Part shown: positions 59,590-64,000 of the stretch, piece after piece | How the letters are laid out: each line of letters opens with the position of its first letter | How positions within the stretch are numbered: position 1 is the stretch's first letter | Source of the DNA: Liolophura sinensis | Lineage: Eukaryota; Mollusca; Polyplacophora; Chitonida; Chitonidae | Reading direction: 5' to 3' | Assembly (NCBI RefSeq): GCF_032854445.1 | Contig: NC_088305.1 | Location: 12,715,606-12,779,605 of the forward strand | Length of the DNA stretch: 64,000 nt | Made by a program: the position numbers and the translations under genes | Notes under the pieces: model-generated | Databases searched by the model: none | What the model was told of the DNA's origin: nothing | Seen by the model: the letters and a program-made list of their open reading frames with translations, nothing else

Positions 59590-60540
59590 TTGAGGTAAAA
59601 GGTGTAATGTTGGGCGATGGCTTAACGATACACAAGTCAGGATTTAATGCCCAGCAAAGGTTATAGACCATTGTGTTGTGAATCTATGCATCGTGTGATG
59701 CACAAGTCAGCATGTAATGTCGAATACAGGTTCTAGATCAGTGTTTTATGAGGCACGAGTCAGCATCTGATGCTGAGCAAAGGTTCTAGGCGATTGCCTA
59801 ATGCTGCGTAAAGTTTCTAAGCGATCGTCTTATGAGACTATCTAATACCAAGAAAAGGTTACAGACTATTGTGTTGTAAATCTATGCCTCGTGTGATGCA
59901 GGAGTGAGGATCTGATGTCGAATAAAGGTTCTGGGAGATTACTGTATGAGTCACGAATCAGCAGCTAACGACAGGTAAAGGTTCTAAGTGATTGCCTTAT
60001 GAGACAAGACACATGATCTAACGTCGAATAAAGAATCTATGGGGTTTCTTTATGAGGCAAGACACTGGATCTAACGTCGAATAAAGGTTCTAGGGGATTG
60101 CTTTATGAATCTTGGATCTTGTATCAAGGACAAATTACAGGCCACTGCTTCACGAATCTGTGAAGCACGAGTGAGGATCTATTGTCGAATAAAGGTTCTA
60201 GGTGATTGCTTTATGATGCACAACTCAGGATCTAATGTAAAATAAAGGTTCTAGGCGATTGCTTTATAATGCACAAATCAGGATCTAATGCTGAGAAATG
60301 GTCCTGTGAGATAAGACATAGAATATCAGCCAAGAGTCTAAGCGATTGCTTTGTGACACAAGAAACAGTATATAATGTTGAGTAAAAGTTCTAGGCGACT
60401 GTTTTGTGACACAAAAGAGGACCTAATATGGAGTAAAGGATCTGGGCGATTGCTTTGTGACTGAGGAGTTAGGATCTAATAGTCGAATAAAGGTTCTACA
60501 CCACTGCAGGAGCCAGGATCTTACGACGAGTACACGTTCT
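59590..60540. repeat. minisatellite, about 53-bp unit, highly diverged
   Basis: Units contain aataaaggttctaggcgatt / gctttatga / cacaagtcaggatctaatgt. Spacing between successive ggttctagg words is about 53 bp in the best part (60070-60300). Around 17-18 units, with indels. Confidence 0.85.
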
Positions 60541-60871
60541 AGTGAAAGGCACTGGCGGTCGATGGGTTACACCGTCCGTGAGCGTGACGATGGCAAGCGG
60601 TTTATCGCTGCAGTTGGATTTTCTATATTGCTGCCATGTCATCCTGAAGTACAACGCTTTCACAATGACGTGCTCTACCTACGCATTGTCCCCCAGTCTC
60701 TCTGTTAGAGGGCCCTTGGTGACAATGTGGTGTACGTATCGGTATGTCACACATGACGAAGTTCGTCGATAACTTGCCAAAGATCTTCTGGGTTTCCTAT
60801 GCCTATACAACTTACAAGTAAAACATTATTTAGTATGGCGTTAAATCAAACATAGAAATAAATATTGACTG
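60541..60871. other. unclassified GC-richer stretch, repeat-like 3' end
   Basis: 60541-60705 is open in two phases (for example SMGYTVRERDDGKRF near 60570) but lacks splice signals or a recognised domain. It is followed by tttagtatggcgttaaatc / aaacatagaaataaat, which resembles the 3' end of a retroposon (compare gtacggcgtaaaacaccaat of SINE1). It may be a separate SINE-like element. Confidence 0.3.
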
Positions 60872-60938
60872 TTGGCCGCCGTCGTATAAGTGACATATTC
60901 TTGAGCACGGCGTAAAACACCAATCAAATAAGTAAATA
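60872..60938 (+). mobile_element. SINE1 3'-end fragment
   Basis: ttggccgccgtcgtataagt / cttgagcacggcgtaaaaca / ccaatcaaataagtaaat. Confidence 0.85.
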
Positions 60939-61648
60939 TCAATAAACATTGTGCTTCGGATATTGCTGCGCAGGTAATGTCCCCTGGATATATTCATGAT
61001 GATTGCATTCCTTTGCTTCTTAGTTTATGCTCAGAACATGTTATTCCTGCGACTTTCTGCGAACTAGCTACCTGTTTTTCATATACATATATAATCATTT
61101 AAACTGGTCACCAAATTTGTTGTGGACTCGTTATAAGTTCATGAAACCTCTGCTGGGTACTAACAAAGACGAGAACGAAATTCAGCGGTTATAAATTAAA
61201 TGTTGATGAAAAGCTTGGGAAATGGACAGGAAGTCATTTCCTGCGTTCATTCATAGGCTCTTTAGCGCTATCTTCAATATGAATTCCCCTGCTGATTTCG
61301 CTTGATTGACGCATTCATTTGCTCTGGAAGTCTCAGTGTATTTGCTATTACATAAGCCAGCACTTCTAACGGGCCAATCTGAGAACGAAAAAATACGTGG
61401 CCCGGGAAAAGAAGATCATGTTAATTCTGTAAAATCAAGCTCTTTGAGAACGCTTTCCCAACATGTCACCGTCACTAGAATATCTTCTGCTGAACGCTGA
61501 CTGTATTATGAACTTTGTCATTCGCTGAAATCGGCCTAACATGGAAGTAAACAAGTGCATGTAACGAGGTGAATATTTACACAACAGAAAATTTTGCCAC
61601 TCATCACAGCAACTCTTTCGGATGTTATAAGCACTTTCTGTATGGCTT
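60939..61648. other. anonymous DNA
   Basis: Nothing recognised. Confidence 0.4.
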
Positions 61649-61750
61649 TGATTTATTGATTTATTTGATTTGTGTTTTACGCCGTACTCAGTATTATAGT
61701 GGGAAGAAGCCGAACAGAGCCTTGGGGAACTCAGTCATCCGCAAGTTGTA
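61649..61750 (-). mobile_element. SINE1, truncated with internal deletion
   Basis: ttgtgttttacgccgtactc joins directly to agtattatagtgggaagaag, so the 'aagaatatttcacttatacgacggcggcc' part is missing; it ends near catccgcaagttg. Confidence 0.75.
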
Positions 61751-61762
61751 TCGCTTAGAATG

Positions 61763-61850
61763 AATGCATGAGTATTAGAGGTTTAACGTCCTATGTAGCA
61801 ATCTCTCAGTCATATGACGAGGAGGAGTCATTAGGTGTGTGTACGTATAC
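61763..61850 (-). mobile_element. SINE2 3'-end fragment
   Basis: agaggtttaacgtcctatgt / agcaatctctcagtcatatg / acgaggaggagtcatt is the SINE2 3' end reversed. Confidence 0.7.
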
Positions 61851-61989
61851 TTGTATTGCTTATATATATTTAGGTCTGTGCAGAAATGGAACGCATCATC
61901 TTCTAGCAAGTTCTTCTGACATGTTTTGTTATTGGTTTTGTTATATTTCCGTTTCTCACAATTTAATACATACCTGAAAAGCTTGCGTT

Positions 61990-62093
61990 GTCGTGGGTTT
62001 CCTCTCACTATAATGCTGGCCGCCGTGGCGTAAGTGAAATATTCTTCCTTACGACGTAAAACAACAATCAAATAAATAAACAAATAAATTAAA
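61990..62093 (+). mobile_element. SINE1, 5'-truncated copy
   Basis: gtcgtgggtttcctctcact / ataatgctggccgccgtggc / ttacgacgtaaaacaacaat and an AAAT tail. Confidence 0.8.
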
Positions 62094-62545
62094 GCAGAAG
62101 AAAATGTAAACATCAAACAAATACCGTTGAAAAGAGTATGCATACCAAATAAAATTCTAATATGTACCTCAACTTGATAAATTATAAATAAAATCCGTTA
62201 TGGGCGTCTCCATTTTCCCTACGAACTAGTCCTGAAGTCTTCTGTGTTAGGAGAAGACTTAAGTGCAGTTCGTACATTTGCGGTAGAAAATGTACGTGAC
62301 CTGCCAACCACCGGTAATTCGCGTTGCTTCGGTGATTTTCGCTTGACGATTGGGAAACCGGAATCTTGGACGTAGGTTCCGAGTTAACATGAACAAGCCG
62401 GAAGTTTTAACGACTCTCATTGACTGAAAGACAACACACCCGGTGTGACTTCCTTTCCAACTATCATATTCTGGGCGCTACAAAGTTTTTATTTCTCTGC
62501 TGTAACCCTTTACATGGTATGCCTGTTTTTTTCTGTTGTTTTCAG
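62094..62545. other. anonymous DNA; possible intron upstream of an exon
   Basis: Its last 25 bases (cctgtttttttctgttgttttcag) form a strong splice acceptor. Confidence 0.35.
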
Positions 62546-62645
62546 GAAGTCGTAAACATGCAAATGGATCAACAGTCTAAGCTGCACGACAACGCGCGCA
62601 GGGAATGTTTCGTGGCAATCGCTAAGGATCCCTACCCAACCGGAG
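62546..62645 (+). CDS. candidate internal coding exon, product unknown
   Basis: A strong polypyrimidine tract and cag end at 62545. A good donor (ggag followed by gtacgt) starts at 62646. The 100-nt exon reads EVVNMQMDQQSKLHDNARRE and then CFVAIAKDPYPTG plus one base. Codons (gac aac gcg cgc agg, ttc gtg gca atc gct aag) look coding and contrast with the AT-rich flanks. Entry is phase 0 and exit phase 1. Entry phase matches the exit of the signal-peptide exon at 50738, but linkage is speculative. I do not recognise the protein. Confidence 0.4.
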
Positions 62646-62702
62646 GTACGTCAATTCCTTCGTGTCTCCTCTTCCTTTCTCCCACCTGACTAACTAAACA
62701 TG

Positions 62703-62913
62703 GGATTCCCGAGCCTTCTACAAAGGAAAGCAAATATGTTAACTCATAAATCAGCAGTGCCCTCTATCCATTTGAATATCAGTGTCAGGTATTATTATTC
62801 ATGTTACTGGTGTTGGTATTGAAATCAGTGGTATTGTTATTTAACTAGGTAGAGGGCACTGCTGTTTCACGAGTTACAACATTCGCTTCCCTTTGTAGAG
62901 GGCTGGAGAACCC
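62703..62913. mobile_element. MITE-like hairpin element, about 60-bp arms
   Basis: The left arm ggattcccgagccttctaca / aaggaaagcaaat / aactcataaatcagcag / tgccctctat is mirrored on the other strand by gggttctccagccctctaca / aagggaagcgaat / aactcgtgaaacagcag / tgccctctac. The outer 20 bases match at 16 positions and the inner part better. Total is 211 bp with an AT-rich centre. No target-site duplication identified. Confidence 0.8.
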
Positions 62914-62999
62914 TATTGTAATCGACCCAATCATCTCATCCTGACTGCCGCCTGTATTTTAACTGCTTTACCAGAATGCAAGGGGGTGGGAGGTGGTCC

Positions 63000-63300
63000 T
63001 ATAGTAAGTGTTTTATTACATCGTATTTCTGTATCAACCTGGTTTCTGCTGGTGGACTAAGCATTCCCGAACCGTGTCCCCCTTACATTGTTTTAATGTC
63101 ATTGTGCGTTGAATGTGATGGCAATACAGTAATTGCATTTTTTAAAGCTAGTTCTGCCTAAGTTGTGATCCTAGTGGGCGTTAAAATTGCTGTTATTGAA
63201 GGATTTACTCGAACAGTTAGAATAAAATTCGAATTGTTGTAAACGGACAAGAGGCCATATATCACGAGTTATGTGTAACCATTAGCCAACTATCACACTG
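63000..63300 (+). repeat. family C repeat, monomer leading into an array
   Basis: tgctggtggactaagcattc / ttgaatgtgatggcaataca / aacagttagaataaaattcg / gacaagaggccatatatcac / cattagccaactatcacact, then the end block that is tandemly repeated from 63290. Confidence 0.75.
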
Positions 63301-63527
63301 TCGTGGCTGCTCTGGTTTTACTCTCTGTGCTGTACGTATATCACACTGTCGTGGCTGCTCTGGTTTTACTCTGTGCTGTACGTATATCACACTGTCGTGG
63401 CTCTTCTGGTTTTACTCTCTCGGCAGTCCGCATATTACACTGTCGTGGCTGCTCTGGTTTTACTCTGTGGGCAGTACGTCTATCACAATGTTGTCGCTGC
63501 TCTGGTTTAACTCTTTGGGCTGTACGT
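63291..63527. repeat. 46-48 bp tandem array of the family C end, part 1
   Basis: Units of tatcacactgtcgtggctgc / tctggttttactctctgtgc / tgtacg. The 79-codon frame through it is an artefact. Confidence 0.93.
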
Positions 63528-63541
63528 TCATCACACTGTTG

Positions 63542-63631
63542 ATTACACGTACATGCACCCTAATGATTCCTTCGTCGTCATATGACTGAAAAATTGTTGA
63601 GTACGACGTTAAACCCCAAGCACTCACTCAC
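63542..63631 (+). mobile_element. SINE2, 5'-truncated insertion within the tandem array
   Basis: attacacgtacatgcaccct / gatgattcc-like start, then tcatatgactgaaaaattgt / acgacgttaaaccccaagca / CACT tail. Flanked by identical tcatcacactgttg at 63528-63541 and 63632-63645. Confidence 0.92.
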
Positions 63632-63910
63632 TCATCACACTGTTGTCGCTGCTCTGATTTCACTCTCTTTGCTGTACGCCCATCACACTGTTGTCGCTGC
63701 TCTTGTTTTACTCTCTATGCTACACGCCTATCACACTGTCTTCGCTGCTCTTGTTTTGCTCCCTGTGCTGTACGCCTATCACACTGTTGTCGCTGCTCTG
63801 GTTTTACCCTCTATGCCGTACCTCCATCACACTGTTGTCGCTGCCCTGGTTTTACTCTCTATGCTGTACGTCCATCACACTGTCTCCACTGCTTTGGTTA
63901 TACGCTCTAT
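63632..63910. repeat. 46-48 bp tandem array, part 2
   Basis: The array continues with catcacactgttgtcgctgc / tctggttttactctctatgc / tgtacgcc units to about 63910. The SINE2 therefore inserted after the array had formed. Confidence 0.93.
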
Positions 63911-64000
63911 GTTGTACGTCTTCATTTATATTGTATTCCTGCAAAACCCGGGTTCTGCCAGTAGTTTTACCTTGTCCCTTTGCATGTTATTGTGTAGTTA
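63905..64000 (+). repeat. family C repeat, next monomer, cut by window end
   Basis: gtacgtcttcatttatattg / tattcctgcaaaacccgggt / tctgcc is the head block of family C, so a second monomer follows the array directly. Confidence 0.75.

Overview
The window is eukaryotic, AT-rich, almost entirely non-coding DNA. I found no operon structure, no bacterial-type gene, no rRNA and no functional tRNA gene. It is crowded with copies of a tRNA-derived SINE whose 3' end reads ...cttgagtacggcgtaaaac followed by an AAAT-type tail. In my recollection that ending is common in mollusc and other lophotrochozoan genomes, so a mollusc is the best guess (inference). No open reading frame of convincing length and composition for a host protein is present. 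What can be supported is a few exon-like segments plus a dense repeat landscape.

Layout. At 0-5 kb there is mostly featureless DNA and a 20-bp minisatellite (3640-4690). At 5-20 kb there are a MITE-like inverted repeat (5701-5964), two full copies of a second tRNA-derived SINE (here SINE2: 7821-8178 and 13585-13931), several SINE1 copies, and a 51-bp tandem array (14338-14545). At 20-27 kb the sequence is largely anonymous, with one TATA/initiator-like site (21276-21302) and old SINE relics. At 27.7-37 kb two diverged direct copies of a 3-4 kb segment lie about 6 kb apart. Copy A (27725-31655) carries a SINE1 and a SINE2 insertion that copy B (33834-37045) lacks, and copy B carries a SINE1 that copy A lacks. 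At 39-46 kb there are a near-palindromic element (39722-39885), a compound CT/AT microsatellite, a full SINE1 with clean target-site duplications (43132-43386), a deleted Tc1-like transposon with intact ends and a frameshifted transposase remnant (44619-45460), and an AT-rich palindrome. At 46-52 kb there is a second TA-flanked MITE (47894-48147), then the most gene-like part of the window: a possible exon at 50045-50160 and a probable first coding exon with a signal peptide at 50738-50803. At 51.7-60.5 kb three unrelated minisatellites occur, with units of about 58, 20 and 53 bp. At 60.5-64 kb there are SINE fragments, a possible internal exon (62546-62645), an adjacent MITE-like hairpin, and a 46-48 bp tandem array interrupted by a 5'-truncated SINE2.

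One unifying observation concerns a dispersed monomer of about 0.4-0.5 kb, called family C here. Both the 51-bp array (14.3 kb) and the 46-48 bp array (63.3 kb) are expansions of one terminal stretch of it, and at least ten copies or fragments lie across the window. This looks like a repeat family that both disperses and seeds satellites.

The coding content is sparse. The two or three exon candidates may belong to one or more genes whose other exons are outside the window or unrecognised. All boundaries were read by eye; repeat edges are approximate unless a target-site duplication or a terminal repeat defines them.
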